In this document: positions 26,120 to 34,893 of the stretch, one piece after another
Numbering within the stretch: the stretch's first letter is position 1
How the letters are laid out: the number at the start of each line of letters is the position of its first letter
NCBI GenBank assembly: GCA_964397655.1
Contig: CAYNKA010000001.1
Span: 124,001-188,000, forward strand
Length of the DNA stretch: 64,000 nt
Direction of reading: 5' to 3'
DNA from: CAYNKA01 sp964397655
Lineage (GTDB): Bacteria > Spirochaetota > Spirochaetia > DTKZ01
The notes under the pieces: generated by a model
Seen by the model: only the letters and a program-made list of their open reading frames with translations
Database searches by the model: none
Told to the model about the DNA's origin: nothing
Position numbers and translations under genes: made by a program

Positions 26120-26920
26120 TCATAATCGCGAAAAAGCACCTATCCTTTCTTTCAACTTTTTTGCACCTTGAAGGTTCGTGTCCAAAGCGAGCCCCCTTTC
26201 CAGGTATTCCGCGGCGAGATCTCCCCGGCTCATGCCAAGATAGATCTCCGCTATTCGTTTCAGATAGAAAGCGGTCTCTTTTCTCGAGAAGTTGAACTCG
26301 ACCAATTGAAAACACCGGGATAGCAGTTCGTTCGGGGAAAGGAGCGCTGGAAGTTTCTGAACAGCGAGCTTCCTCAGTCTACTGACCACCTCGTCGAAGA
26401 AATGCCTGAAATACGGCTTCTGATTTTCGAAATGAACGATCTTCGAAAGTAGATCGAAGGATTGCAGGTACAAGCCGCGCTTTTCGTATTCCTCCGCGAG
26501 AAGGAAGGCGCAATCCATGAAGTCTTCCCTGTCCATGAAACGATCGAGACTGAACTCCGGCCGGAGCAGCAACGTCTCGTAGAGTTCGAGAGCGTCGGTT
26601 TCACGGTCATGGAGGAGATCGAAGAAAATGAGTTTCGCCTGAAGAAGATTGTCGTATTTGTTCTCCTTGAGAAACGCACGATAATCGAATTCGTCGGGAT
26701 TCGAAAGGATCCTGAACCTGCGGTCGTATTCCCGTCGCTTTTCCGGATCGCTCAGTACCTGATATGCGTTGAGAAGATGTCGAAGCGTTTCGCCGCCGTC
26801 GGAGGAATCGCCGTTCGCGAGATCGGGATGATATTCCTTTACTTTTTTCCTGAAGGATTTCTTTATATCCTCGACCGAACACGAAGGCTCGATTTCGAGA
26901 ATGGCGTAGTAACTTTTCAA
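26120..26920 (-). CDS. DnaJ-domain protein
   Basis: The 266-residue protein starts with a J domain at about residues 4-68, including the HPD tripeptide at 31-33 needed to stimulate DnaK. The glycine-rich and zinc-finger regions of true DnaJ are absent. The remainder is helical and rich in TPR-like pairs (for example near the final 60 residues). The start is TTG at 26920 behind a GAGGA site. It is the first gene of the surA-nusB-TPR operon, under a strong promoter. It is probably a specialised co-chaperone. Confidence 0.85.
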   Translation of the reverse strand: MKSYYAILEIEPSCSVEDIKKSFRKKVKEYHPDLANGDSSDGGETLRHLLNAYQVLSDPEKRREYDRRFRILSNPDEFDYRAFLKENKYDNLLQAKLIFFDLLHDRETDALELYETLLLRPEFSLDRFMDREDFMDCAFLLAEEYEKRGLYLQSFDLLSKIVHFENQKPYFRHFFDEVVSRLRKLAVQKLPALLSPNELLSRCFQLVEFNFSRKETAFYLKRIAEIYLGMSRGDLAAEYLERGLALDTNLQGAKKLKERIGAFSRL

Positions 26921-26949
26921 GTTCTGCCGGTCCTCGGTTTTTCTGGAGT

Positions 26950-26979
26950 ACTATACGGAATTCGGACGCTTTCTGTCAA
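26950..26979 (-). promoter_or_regulatory. Promoter of the dnaJ-surA-nusB operon
   Basis: A perfect -35 TTGACA (26974-26979) and a TATAGT -10 (26950-26955) are 18 bases apart. The leader is about 22 bases with a GAGGA site. The -35 box contains the TGA stop of the preceding flavodoxin-like gene. Confidence 0.75.
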
Positions 26980-27392
26980 TTTGAGATGGAAAGGCGCCTT
27001 CCGACGGCCTCGGCGTGCTCCTTCGACGTGAGAACGTCGGAATATTTTAGATACATGCCTTCGTGCTCCATGGCCTTCATCAGTTTTCCGAGAGCACGAT
27101 TCGCGGATACGGGGTGCTTCGATACGAATGCGAAACACCGTTTCCCCGTAGCCGTTCCGGAATTAGCGAGGAACTGAGGAATCCTTTCCGAGATTTTCCC
27201 CCGGAAAAACGAAAGCGATTCGGTGCCGAAGGCGAGGTAATCGTAGATCGAAATCCTCGTTTGCGGATCGACGAACGCGTCCACGATGTCTACGTGATGC
27301 CCTTGGGCCTCGATTCCTCTGGCCAACCCCCGGCTGATTTCCTTCAGTCCGGCCTTGTTGCGTTCCGCGAAAAAAACGATTCCCACCCGCAT
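26976..27392 (-). CDS. Flavodoxin-like protein of unknown function
   Basis: From the ATG at 27392, which has a GGAGG site, the protein has 138 residues. It opens with MRVGIVFFAERNKAGLKEIS, a beta strand, loop and helix as in flavodoxins, and continues with an alternating alpha/beta pattern (VDIVDAF, YDYLAFGTESL, CFAFVSKH). The phosphate loop lacks the usual Thr/Ser-rich sequence, so FMN binding is uncertain. It follows the UspA gene by 16 bases and is the last gene of the V-ATPase 1 block. I do not recognise a named family. Confidence 0.6.
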   Translation of the reverse strand: MRVGIVFFAERNKAGLKEISRGLARGIEAQGHHVDIVDAFVDPQTRISIYDYLAFGTESLSFFRGKISERIPQFLANSGTATGKRCFAFVSKHPVSANRALGKLMKAMEHEGMYLKYSDVLTSKEHAEAVGRRLSISN

Positions 27393-27408
27393 TGAAGCCT
27401 CCGAAATG

Positions 27409-27891
27409 CTATGCATGCTTGAAGATCGAATCGATGTCTTGTTCCTTCACGACGAGGACCGAACAACGGGCGTTGAGGAGCACCTCGCGATGCGCTTCCG
27501 ATATGATGTCGCGTTCCTTCCGTTCGCGTTCCCACCCTCCCAGAAGGATGAGATCGATATCCCTGCTTTCGGACTCTCTCAGGATCTCCGTGTAGATCGC
27601 TCCCTTGCGCAGGACGGTCTCTACCTTAACACCCTTCTGTCCCGCGAGGTCCCTGACGTAGGTGAGATACCGGTCGCCGTTGGCCAGAAGGTTCTTCTCG
27701 TAATCCATCCTTTCGTCCTCGACGAAAATCTTGGTTATGACGAGTTCCTGGAGAGTCGCGGTGTCTACCACATAGACTACCGTGAGCGAGCAATGGTACT
27801 GCTTGGCCAGCACGATCGCGTACTTGGCGGCGTTTATCGACGCGTCCGAACCGCTGATCGCCACCAGGATTTTCTGAATGAGAGGCTTCAT
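27409..27891 (-). CDS. Universal stress protein UspA family
   Basis: This 160-residue protein matches a single UspA domain: KILVAISGSDASINAAKYAI at the N-terminus and LILLGGWERERKERDIISEAHREVLLNARCSVLVV at the C-terminus. The canonical ATP loop G-x2-G-x9-G-S is not clear, as the second glycine is followed by charged residues. UspA proteins bind ATP or act as dimeric sensors. The ATG overlaps the V-ATPase D stop, so it is made with that complex and may respond to ATP or ion state. An open frame continues upstream but is only the opposite reading of V-ATPase genes. Confidence 0.85.
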   Translation of the reverse strand: MKPLIQKILVAISGSDASINAAKYAIVLAKQYHCSLTVVYVVDTATLQELVITKIFVEDERMDYEKNLLANGDRYLTYVRDLAGQKGVKVETVLRKGAIYTEILRESESRDIDLILLGGWERERKERDIISEAHREVLLNARCSVLVVKEQDIDSIFKHA

Positions 27892-28514
27892 TTCCGGCCC
27901 TCCAGCTTGGTTTTCAGAATCTTTTGAATGAAGAATATCTCGCGTTCCCTCTCCTCGAGAACGCCGTCTATGTAGGTGACGGTGCCCGCGGTCTCGGGAA
28001 TGACCATTTTTTCCAGGGCGTTCACCCTTCGCTGTGTTTTCCTGACTTCCTTCGCGAGCCGCCAGACCATGGTCCGTATGCTCGCGAGTTCGGCGATGAT
28101 GGAAAGATAAGCGAGGAAGTCCTTCATGGTCTCGTCGCATGCGGCGAAGGTGTGATGGAACGAATACTGGAGGGAAAGCCTCGGCGTCTTGAGTTCGAGG
28201 GTGGGAAGGTTCATTCCGGCGATACGGAGGTGCCTTTCGCGAAGGGAGAAATCGTAGCGGATTCCGGAAGCGACCTCGACCGCGGTTTCCCTGCCGATGT
28301 TGAGGAGCATCTTTCTGAGGGAGGAATAGGAGGATTTCATGTTCTTGTCGAGGTCCTCCTCCAGGAGCTTTACCCGTTCGACCATCCTCATGAGTTCCAT
28401 GACGAGAATGTCCCTCTTCTGCACCAGAAGCTCGTAGCCTTCCTTCGCGACCGTGAGCTGTTCCTTGCATTTGATGAGGTTGGATTTCGTCGGCGGAAGG
28501 TTGAGTCTGGACAT
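27888..28514 (-). CDS. V/A-type ATPase 1, subunit D (central rotor shaft)
   Basis: The 208-residue protein is almost entirely two long helices, as expected of the D subunit that turns inside the A3B3 head. The N-terminal LPPTKSNLIKCKEQLTVAKEGYELLVQKRD and the C-terminal RRVNALEKMVIPE segment are characteristic of the family. It lies 3 bases after subunit B and overlaps the UspA gene by 4 bases. The C-terminal tail after the conserved part is short. Confidence 0.95.
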   Translation of the reverse strand: MSRLNLPPTKSNLIKCKEQLTVAKEGYELLVQKRDILVMELMRMVERVKLLEEDLDKNMKSSYSSLRKMLLNIGRETAVEVASGIRYDFSLRERHLRIAGMNLPTLELKTPRLSLQYSFHHTFAACDETMKDFLAYLSIIAELASIRTMVWRLAKEVRKTQRRVNALEKMVIPETAGTVTYIDGVLEEREREIFFIQKILKTKLEGRK

Positions 28515-28517
28515 GCC

Positions 28518-29909
28518 TTATCGCGCCCCCTCTTCGACCTTGGGATAGTATTTCTCTATGAGTTCGGTCTTGATGCGGTAGAGTTCGTCCTTGGGCAGCT
28601 CGACGAGGATCTTCCATCCGATGTCGAGGGTCTGTTCGATGGAACGGTTTTCCGTCTCCTCCTGCGCCATGAACTCGCGTTCGAGCCGCTCGCCGAACGC
28701 GAGATACTTCTTGTCGAGGGGGGAGAGCTCCTCCTCGCCGATGATGGCCGCGAGGTTGCGGACGGTCTTCACGCGGGAATACCCCGCGAAGAGCTGGGAG
28801 GCGAGGTCCTTGTGATCCTCCCGGGTCATTCCCTTGCCGATGCCGTCCTTCATGAGCCTGGAGAGCGAGGGCAGTCCCGCCACCGGTGGATAGATTCCCT
28901 TCTGGAAAAGTTCCCTCTCGAGGACGATTTGGCCCTCGGTAATGTACCCGGTGAGGTCCGGAATAGGGTGGCTGATGTCGTCGTTCGGCATGGTGAGGAT
29001 CGGGATCTGGGTGATCGAGCCTTCGGCGCCCCTCACCTTCCCGGCACGCTCGTAGAGGGCCGCGAGGTCCGAATACAGATAGCCTGGATAGCCTTTCCGG
29101 GACGGAATCTCCCCTCTTATCGAGGAAACTTCGCGGAGCGCCTCGCAGTAGTTCGTCATGTCGGTGAGGATGACGAGGACGTGCATCCCCTTTTCGAAGG
29201 CGAGATATTCGGCCGCGGTCAAGGCGCAACGGGGCGTGATGAGGCGTTCTATCGAGGGCGAGTCCGCGAGGGACAGGAACATGACCACGCGGCTCAGAGC
29301 GCCGCTCTCCTCGAAGGACTGGATGAAGAACCTCGCGACGTCGTACTTGACGCCCATCGCGGCGAAAACCATGACGAACGATTCGTTCTCACCGAGGAGC
29401 TTAGCCTGTCTTATGATCTGAGCCGCGAGCCGGTTGTGGGGAAGGCCCGATCCGGAGAAGATGGGGAGTTTCTGGCCGCGAATGAGGGTGTTCAAGCCGT
29501 CGATGGAGGAAATCCCCGTCTGGATGAAGTCGCGTGGATAAACCCTGGCGAAGGGGTTTATGGGCTCTCCGTTCACGTCGAGGTAGGTTGAGGAGAACGG
29601 CGGCGAAAATCCGTCGATCGGCCTGCCGAGACCGTCGTAGATCCTTCCCAGCATGTCCTCCGACACGAGCATCTCCATGGGTTTGCCGAGAAATTCGACC
29701 GAAGTGTCGTCCACCGAAACACCCGTAGTCGGTCCGAAGACCTGAACCGCCACGTTCTTCTCGGACACTTCGAGTATTCTTCCTGTTTTTTTCTCGCCGA
29801 ACCGGTCCCTGATGGCGACGATCTCGCCGAGCCCGACGTTCTCCTCCCTCCGAAGGATGATGATAGGCCCTTCCACCGCGGAGAGTCCGTGAAATTCGAG
29901 GCCTCTCAT
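28518..29909 (-). CDS. V/A-type ATPase 1, subunit B (non-catalytic head)
   Basis: This 463-residue subunit forms the A3B3 hexamer with A and holds the non-catalytic interfaces. The B-type features are IYDGLGRPIDG, PIFSGSGLPHNRLAAQI in place of a functional P-loop, and the signature PSLSRLMKDGIGKG. The order A-B-D follows archaeal and bacterial V-type operons. It overlaps subunit A by 4 bases. Confidence 0.96.
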   Translation of the reverse strand: MRGLEFHGLSAVEGPIIILRREENVGLGEIVAIRDRFGEKKTGRILEVSEKNVAVQVFGPTTGVSVDDTSVEFLGKPMEMLVSEDMLGRIYDGLGRPIDGFSPPFSSTYLDVNGEPINPFARVYPRDFIQTGISSIDGLNTLIRGQKLPIFSGSGLPHNRLAAQIIRQAKLLGENESFVMVFAAMGVKYDVARFFIQSFEESGALSRVVMFLSLADSPSIERLITPRCALTAAEYLAFEKGMHVLVILTDMTNYCEALREVSSIRGEIPSRKGYPGYLYSDLAALYERAGKVRGAEGSITQIPILTMPNDDISHPIPDLTGYITEGQIVLERELFQKGIYPPVAGLPSLSRLMKDGIGKGMTREDHKDLASQLFAGYSRVKTVRNLAAIIGEEELSPLDKKYLAFGERLEREFMAQEETENRSIEQTLDIGWKILVELPKDELYRIKTELIEKYYPKVEEGAR

Positions 29910-31663
29910 GATCGGTACTCCTTTTCCAGCCGTTCGAGTTCTTCGTTCATCAGGGTTTCGATTTCCTGAATCCCCGTCATGTCTTCGTTCCGCACCTGGG
30001 ACTTTATTCTCACTATTCTTTCTACGCAGCGAAGCTCTCGCACCTTTATGAGAGGGGCGCCCGATTTGACGATGTCGAGGGAGCGATGGTAGAACTCCAT
30101 GACGAGCCTGAGGATCGCCACCTGTTTTTCTGGAACCGAGTACATGTCCACGTCGTCGAAGGCGTTCTGTTGGAGAAACCCGTTCTTGATCATGTCGGAA
30201 CAGAGAAGGACGAGACGCTGGGTGTCCGGCAGGGCGTCGGGGCCGATGAGCTTGACGATCTGGGCGAGCCTTTGTTCCCGTTTAAGGAGTTCCATGGCGT
30301 CGGCACGCGTCTTCTTCCAGGCCGGATTCACGCGTTCCCACCAATCCTTGAGTTCCTCGGCGTACTCGCTGTAGGAATCGATCCAGGAAATCGCCGGATA
30401 GTGCCTCGCGTTGGCGAGATCCCGGTCGAGGGCCCAGAAACAGCGGATGAACCGCTTCGTATGCTGGGTGACCGGCTCCGAGAAGTCGCCGCCGGGAGGA
30501 GAGACCGCGCCTATGATGGAGATGGACCCTATCGTTCCCTCCATAGTCGTCACGCGCCCGCCCCGCTCGTAAAATTCGGCGAGCCGGGTCGGGAGGTAGG
30601 CGGGAAAACCTTCCTCGGCTGGCATCTCTTCGAGACGGCCGGAAAGCTCGCGGAGAGCCTCCGCCCAGCGCGAAGTGGAATCCGCCATTATGGCCACGCC
30701 GAATCCCATGTCGCGGTAGTATTCCGCGAGGGTGACTCCCGTATAGATCGAGACCTCGCGGGCCGCCACCGGCATGTTCGAGGTGTTGGCTATGAGAATG
30801 GTGCGTTCCATGATCGAACGCCCGGTCCTGGGATCCACGATTTCGGGAAATTCCCTGAGCACGTCGGTCATTTCGTTCCCGCGCTCGCCGCATCCGATGT
30901 AGATGATGATGTCCGCGTCGCACCACTTGGCCACTGCGTGCTGGGTCATGGTCTTGCCAGTCCCGAAGCCGCCGGGGATGGCCGCCGTTCCTCCCTTTGA
31001 AATGGGGAAAAAGAGGTCTATTACCCGCTGCCCCGTGAGGAGAGGTTCGCTCATGCCGAGCTTCCCCTTGAAAGGCCTCGGTTTCCGGACCGGCCAGGAA
31101 TGCGTGAGACTCACGTCGATCCCGCCCTTGGTCCGGGCGACGACCTCGCTTATCGCGTAGTCCCCCTCGGCCGCGACGAACGCGAGTTCGTGCTCGCCGG
31201 CGAGAGTCGGCGGCGCGATTATCTTGTGAACGAGGAGGTCGGTCTCCTTCACGGTCCCGAGCAGCGTCCCCGAGGAGACCTTGTCCCCGGTCTTCACCTT
31301 GGGAACGAAACGCCATTTCTTCGTCTCGTCGAGAGGAGGAGCCTTGACGCCCGGCTTGAGCCCGCTGCCGGAAAGCCCGAAGAGTTCGCGGAGAGGCCGC
31401 TGGATGCCGTCGTAGATCTGTCCGATGAGCCCCGGTCCCAATTGGACGGAAAGAGGGATTCCGGAGGAGTAGATGCTCTCCCCCACCCTCATTCCCGTAT
31501 TGTCCTCGTAGATCTGAATCGTGGCGATCTTCCCGTTCATCTTGATGATTTCGCCTATGAGCCGTTTCTCTCCGGCCTCCACGACGTCGTAGAGACCGCA
31601 GGAATCGAGGCCCGAGGCTTTGATGATGGGACCGTTTATCTGAAGAATTCTTCCTTCAATCAT
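29906..31663 (-). CDS. V/A-type ATPase 1, subunit A (catalytic head)
   Basis: The 585-residue catalytic subunit has its Walker A motif GGFGTGKT at residues 231-238 and the family ATPase signature near PAEEGFPAYLPTRLAEFYERGG. The non-homologous bulge that marks A rather than F-type beta is at about residues 110-200. ATP turnover here drives or is driven by the rotor of D, F and K. The gene overlaps subunit E by 8 bases and B by 4, consistent with stoichiometric production. Confidence 0.97.
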   Translation of the reverse strand: MIEGRILQINGPIIKASGLDSCGLYDVVEAGEKRLIGEIIKMNGKIATIQIYEDNTGMRVGESIYSSGIPLSVQLGPGLIGQIYDGIQRPLRELFGLSGSGLKPGVKAPPLDETKKWRFVPKVKTGDKVSSGTLLGTVKETDLLVHKIIAPPTLAGEHELAFVAAEGDYAISEVVARTKGGIDVSLTHSWPVRKPRPFKGKLGMSEPLLTGQRVIDLFFPISKGGTAAIPGGFGTGKTMTQHAVAKWCDADIIIYIGCGERGNEMTDVLREFPEIVDPRTGRSIMERTILIANTSNMPVAAREVSIYTGVTLAEYYRDMGFGVAIMADSTSRWAEALRELSGRLEEMPAEEGFPAYLPTRLAEFYERGGRVTTMEGTIGSISIIGAVSPPGGDFSEPVTQHTKRFIRCFWALDRDLANARHYPAISWIDSYSEYAEELKDWWERVNPAWKKTRADAMELLKREQRLAQIVKLIGPDALPDTQRLVLLCSDMIKNGFLQQNAFDDVDMYSVPEKQVAILRLVMEFYHRSLDIVKSGAPLIKVRELRCVERIVRIKSQVRNEDMTGIQEIETLMNEELERLEKEYRS

Positions 31664-32261
31664 GTTCAGCGTTTTCCTTAAAAAGGGCCTCGAAAATTTC
31701 CTTCCGGTAATATTCTCTGAGCTCTTCGGTTATCTCGTCCAGGGTCATCCGGTAGGTGAATCCGCCGTTCTCCGCCCGAAGGACTACTCCCTTCGGTCCC
31801 GAGGTTTCCTTCCATGCGAGTACCCGATTCTCGTCGATGCCTTCACGTACGATGCGTTTGGCGGCCTCGAGAGAAATACCCGAGAAATCCACCGACAGCT
31901 TTCCTTCTCCGAGGAGGACCGCACCCGCACGCAGCTTTCTCTTGAAGACCGACTCCGCCTCCGTTTCGTCGATTCTCTCCGCAAAGTCGGCGAGGCATTC
32001 CTCGAATTTTTCCGTGAAGAAATTCTGCCGAATTCTCCGTTTCTCGAGGGGAAGCGCGGCCATCGTTTCCTTTTCCAGGTACGATGCGCGGGTCGTGTAC
32101 TCCTTATCGATTTCCGCGAGGTCCTCGGCGGTCTTTCGATCCCATTCGTCGCGGATTCCGTTCGCCTGCTTTTCCGCGTTCTTTACGATACGTTCAGCCT
32201 TCTTGCGCGCGTCTTCGAGAATTTCTTTCTTCAAATTCTCACTGTTTCTGACTTCTTCCAT
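31656..32261 (-). CDS. V/A-type ATPase 1, subunit E (peripheral stalk)
   Basis: The 201-residue protein has a long charged N-terminal helix (residues about 5-75, rich in Glu/Lys/Ala) and a compact alpha/beta C-terminal domain, as in E subunits. It should pair with the small coiled-coil protein encoded upstream (36178) to form the peripheral stalk. It lies between F and A in the operon. The similarity to the second E subunit in this window (61598-62215) is limited. Confidence 0.88.
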   Translation of the reverse strand: MEEVRNSENLKKEILEDARKKAERIVKNAEKQANGIRDEWDRKTAEDLAEIDKEYTTRASYLEKETMAALPLEKRRIRQNFFTEKFEECLADFAERIDETEAESVFKRKLRAGAVLLGEGKLSVDFSGISLEAAKRIVREGIDENRVLAWKETSGPKGVVLRAENGGFTYRMTLDEITEELREYYRKEIFEALFKENAEHD

Positions 32262-32276
32262 TCTTTCACCAAAAGC

Positions 32277-32582
32277 CTATACGTTGATGCCGACCGCCTC
32301 GCGGATCGAATCGACCAGGGTCTTCTTGCCGGGAATTCTTCCCTGCAAGCCGGGGATTTCCACGATGAGGGGGAAGGAACCCGACATGTTCCATTCGACG
32401 ACCACGTCATCCAGGGTGGAAGAAATCTCTTCCGTGAGGATGAGAACCTTGAGGTCAGGAAGCGAGGTGGCGTAACGGAAGGCCGACATGGCCTCCTCAC
32501 GCGTCACCGCGACCTTCCCCTGGATTCCTATGAGACCGAAGCCCAGGACGATTTCTTCTTCAGCGACGACGAAAAATTCCAC
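32277..32582 (-). CDS. V/A-type ATPase 1, subunit F
   Basis: This 101-residue alpha/beta protein matches subunit F, the small rotor partner of D. The features are the N-terminal MEFFVVAEEEIVLGFGLIGI, the LKVLILTEEI strand and the final PLIVEIPG with a short C-terminal helix. It lies 10 bases after K and 15 before E. The second V-ATPase operon has no F gene. Confidence 0.9.
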   Translation of the reverse strand: MEFFVVAEEEIVLGFGLIGIQGKVAVTREEAMSAFRYATSLPDLKVLILTEEISSTLDDVVVEWNMSGSFPLIVEIPGLQGRIPGKKTLVDSIREAVGINV

Positions 32583-32592
32583 GATCGATCCG

Positions 32593-32895
32593 TCACATGA
32601 AAAGGATGAGCAGCGCTACGAGGAAGCCCCAAAGGCAGATACCTTCGGCAAGACCGATGAATGGAAGGGCCTTTCCCGAGAGTTCGGGATTCTCGCTCAT
32701 GGCTCCCATGGCCGCTGCCCCGATCTGTCCTACCGCGATGCCGCCTCCGATACAGGCGAGACCTACAGCGATCGCCGCCGATATCCACTTCCAGTACGTG
32801 TGTGCCTCCTGGGCGGCTGCCGCACCCTGGGCGAAGACGGACACGGTGCAGGCGAAAAGCAGGATCGTGGAGAGATACAGGATTTTTTTCTTCAT
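32593..32895 (-). CDS. V/A-type ATPase 1, proteolipid subunit K (two-helix type with signal peptide)
   Basis: The 100-residue precursor has an N-terminal signal-peptide-like segment (residues 1-22, ending in VFA) and then one hairpin of two membrane helices. The ion-carrying residue is Glu84 in GLAEGICLW, and Gln57 lies in the first helix (AVGQIGAA). A leader on the c-type subunit is also known from the Thermus V-ATPase, which conducts protons. The Ser/Thr that complete a sodium site after the Glu are absent. The ATG has an AAGGAG site. Confidence 0.93.
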   Translation of the reverse strand: MKKKILYLSTILLFACTVSVFAQGAAAAQEAHTYWKWISAAIAVGLACIGGGIAVGQIGAAAMGAMSENPELSGKALPFIGLAEGICLWGFLVALLILFM

Positions 32896-32916
32896 ATGCG
32901 ACTCCTTCGATGTACA

Positions 32917-34893
32917 TCACCCCAAAGGTTTGGGAAAATGAAACGGTTTGAATTCCACGCCGGATTCCGTGAAAAACTTGGAAAAGAACTCGTAATACTG
33001 GAGCCTGATCACCTGGATGGAGACAATCAGGCCTTCGAGTACGATGATGAGCAGATTTCCGAACAAAATGATGACGATCTGGAAAAAGGCGCCCCCGGGG
33101 GCGTGAGACACGAGTTCGGCCATCTGGAAGACGATGAGGCTGAGCACCGCGTGCGAGAGGGCGAAGGCACCGACGCGGAGGAAACTCACCGAGTTGGAGA
33201 AGTAATACGAAACGGATTCCATGATTTCGACGAGGCCTTCCATGACGAAGGTCAGGCCTCCTTCGGGGAATAACGGCCTCTCGCCGACGGCGAGACGGTA
33301 GATGGGTTCGCCCCAGAAAAGCAGGACGAGCGGGAGCGACAGGAAAAACACGTCGATGTATCCGAATTTGCCGCCGGCGAGGAGCCGGATCCCGAGCGCG
33401 ACGCTGTACCAGAAGAAGAAGGCTCCGACGAGGCCGGTCTTCGAGAAGATCGCCCGGCGGAAGTCGCGCAGTCTGAACCTGTTGTAGAGGTTTATGACGA
33501 GTCCTACCGAATTGATCACGACGCCGACCGCGATGGTGAAGCCGAAAAACATGAACAGCTTATCCATGCCTCCGGACGGGAGGATCGAGATGAACCTGTC
33601 CCTCGGCGTACCGAAGAGACCGGTAGCGGCACGGACGATCGGAACGAGAACCTCTTCGTTCGCGAAGAACGAGCCGTAGAGAAAACCGGTGGTCATGGAG
33701 GCGATGCCGACCGTCTTGAAGACGAGGGCGTACTTGTTCCAACTCCTGAAGGCCGGAATCTTGTCTTTTGCGAGGAGTATTCCCACGATCAGACCGACGC
33801 TGCCCTGCCCAACGTCCCCGAACATGATCGCGAACAGGAGGATGAAGAAGAAGGCCACGACGGGAGTCGGATCTATGGTGCCGTACAGAGGGGCTCCGTA
33901 GGAGAACACTATCCCGGAAAAGGAGGAGACGAATTTGCCGTGTTTCAGTCTCACGGGCACTTTCTCCTTTCCCTGCCTCACGTCGTCGACTTCCGAGACC
34001 TCGTAGGTTCGTATAGCGATCCTGCGATCAGTGAGGGCATCCAGGTCCTGGATAGTGCGGGGGATGTTTCCGGCCGGCATCCATCCTCGGAGACGATATG
34101 CGGAATCCGTAGATTCTATGTGATCCTTCAGCTCCTCCACCAAGCTGCCGATGGTGAAGATCCTTGCGAGTTCGGAAATTCTCCTTCCAACCGACGAGCT
34201 GAGTCGATGTTTTTCCTCCTCTATGCCGGCGAGGGCTGCGCGTGCCTCCCCCAGGTCCTTTTCGAGCGATTCGAACACTTCGGCAGGAAGATCTTTCGCT
34301 TCCTCGGGGATTTGGAGTTCCTTGAAATTCATGCGTTTCAACTCGGTATCGAGGGCGAAACGACCCTTTTTCGTCGAAATAGCTATGATTCTGCCTGCGG
34401 ATTCCAGATCGATCACGACCGCCCTGTTTTCGAGGACTGTCTTGAGTTCGCCGATCCTGTCGTAGGCGATCGAACCGTACCGGAACGAGAGGTAGGTCAC
34501 CGCTTCGAGGTCCTTGAGGGGAAGGTTGAGTTTTCGAAAGACCCCTACCTCGTCCAGAATGGTATCGATTCTCAGTTTTTTCTCCACCGCTTCCTTTTCG
34601 CGTTCCAGGAGAGTCTTCAATCCGGCCAGAAACCGTTCGGCCTCCTCATAATCCTCCGATTTGGGGATGCGTTCGTTTTCCAGGGTGAAACCGGTCGGGG
34701 GGAGGCCGAGAAAGACCGAGGCGTCCTGGAGACGTTTTTCGAGTTCGAGGCATCGCTTGTGCGTATCGGACAGGTCCTTTCTCACGCTGTCCGTCACCTG
34801 CAGGCATCCGGTCTTCCCAAGATACTCGATGACGACGTCGATGTCCCGGCTGTATATGAGGAATTCCAGTTTCTTCATCCCTTCGGTGAGCAT
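32917..34893 (-). CDS. V/A-type ATPase 1, subunit I (membrane stator)
   Basis: The protein has about 658 residues: a cytoplasmic coiled-coil half to about 330, then seven or so membrane helices. The conserved stator arginine lies in the segment SVSFLRVGAFALSH near the C-terminus and forms the ion half-channels against K. The ATG at 34893 shares its base with the TAA of subunit C (TAATG) and follows a GGAGG site. A longer open frame upstream overlaps subunit C and is not used. Confidence 0.94.
   Translation of the reverse strand: MLTEGMKKLEFLIYSRDIDVVIEYLGKTGCLQVTDSVRKDLSDTHKRCLELEKRLQDASVFLGLPPTGFTLENERIPKSEDYEEAERFLAGLKTLLEREKEAVEKKLRIDTILDEVGVFRKLNLPLKDLEAVTYLSFRYGSIAYDRIGELKTVLENRAVVIDLESAGRIIAISTKKGRFALDTELKRMNFKELQIPEEAKDLPAEVFESLEKDLGEARAALAGIEEEKHRLSSSVGRRISELARIFTIGSLVEELKDHIESTDSAYRLRGWMPAGNIPRTIQDLDALTDRRIAIRTYEVSEVDDVRQGKEKVPVRLKHGKFVSSFSGIVFSYGAPLYGTIDPTPVVAFFFILLFAIMFGDVGQGSVGLIVGILLAKDKIPAFRSWNKYALVFKTVGIASMTTGFLYGSFFANEEVLVPIVRAATGLFGTPRDRFISILPSGGMDKLFMFFGFTIAVGVVINSVGLVINLYNRFRLRDFRRAIFSKTGLVGAFFFWYSVALGIRLLAGGKFGYIDVFFLSLPLVLLFWGEPIYRLAVGERPLFPEGGLTFVMEGLVEIMESVSYYFSNSVSFLRVGAFALSHAVLSLIVFQMAELVSHAPGGAFFQIVIILFGNLLIIVLEGLIVSIQVIRLQYYEFFSKFFTESGVEFKPFHFPKPLG

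Noticed and set aside
27892..29229. Long upstream extension of the UspA frame
   Set aside because: It overlaps V-ATPase D and B and reads as low-complexity Arg-rich sequence; the UspA start at 27891 is clear.
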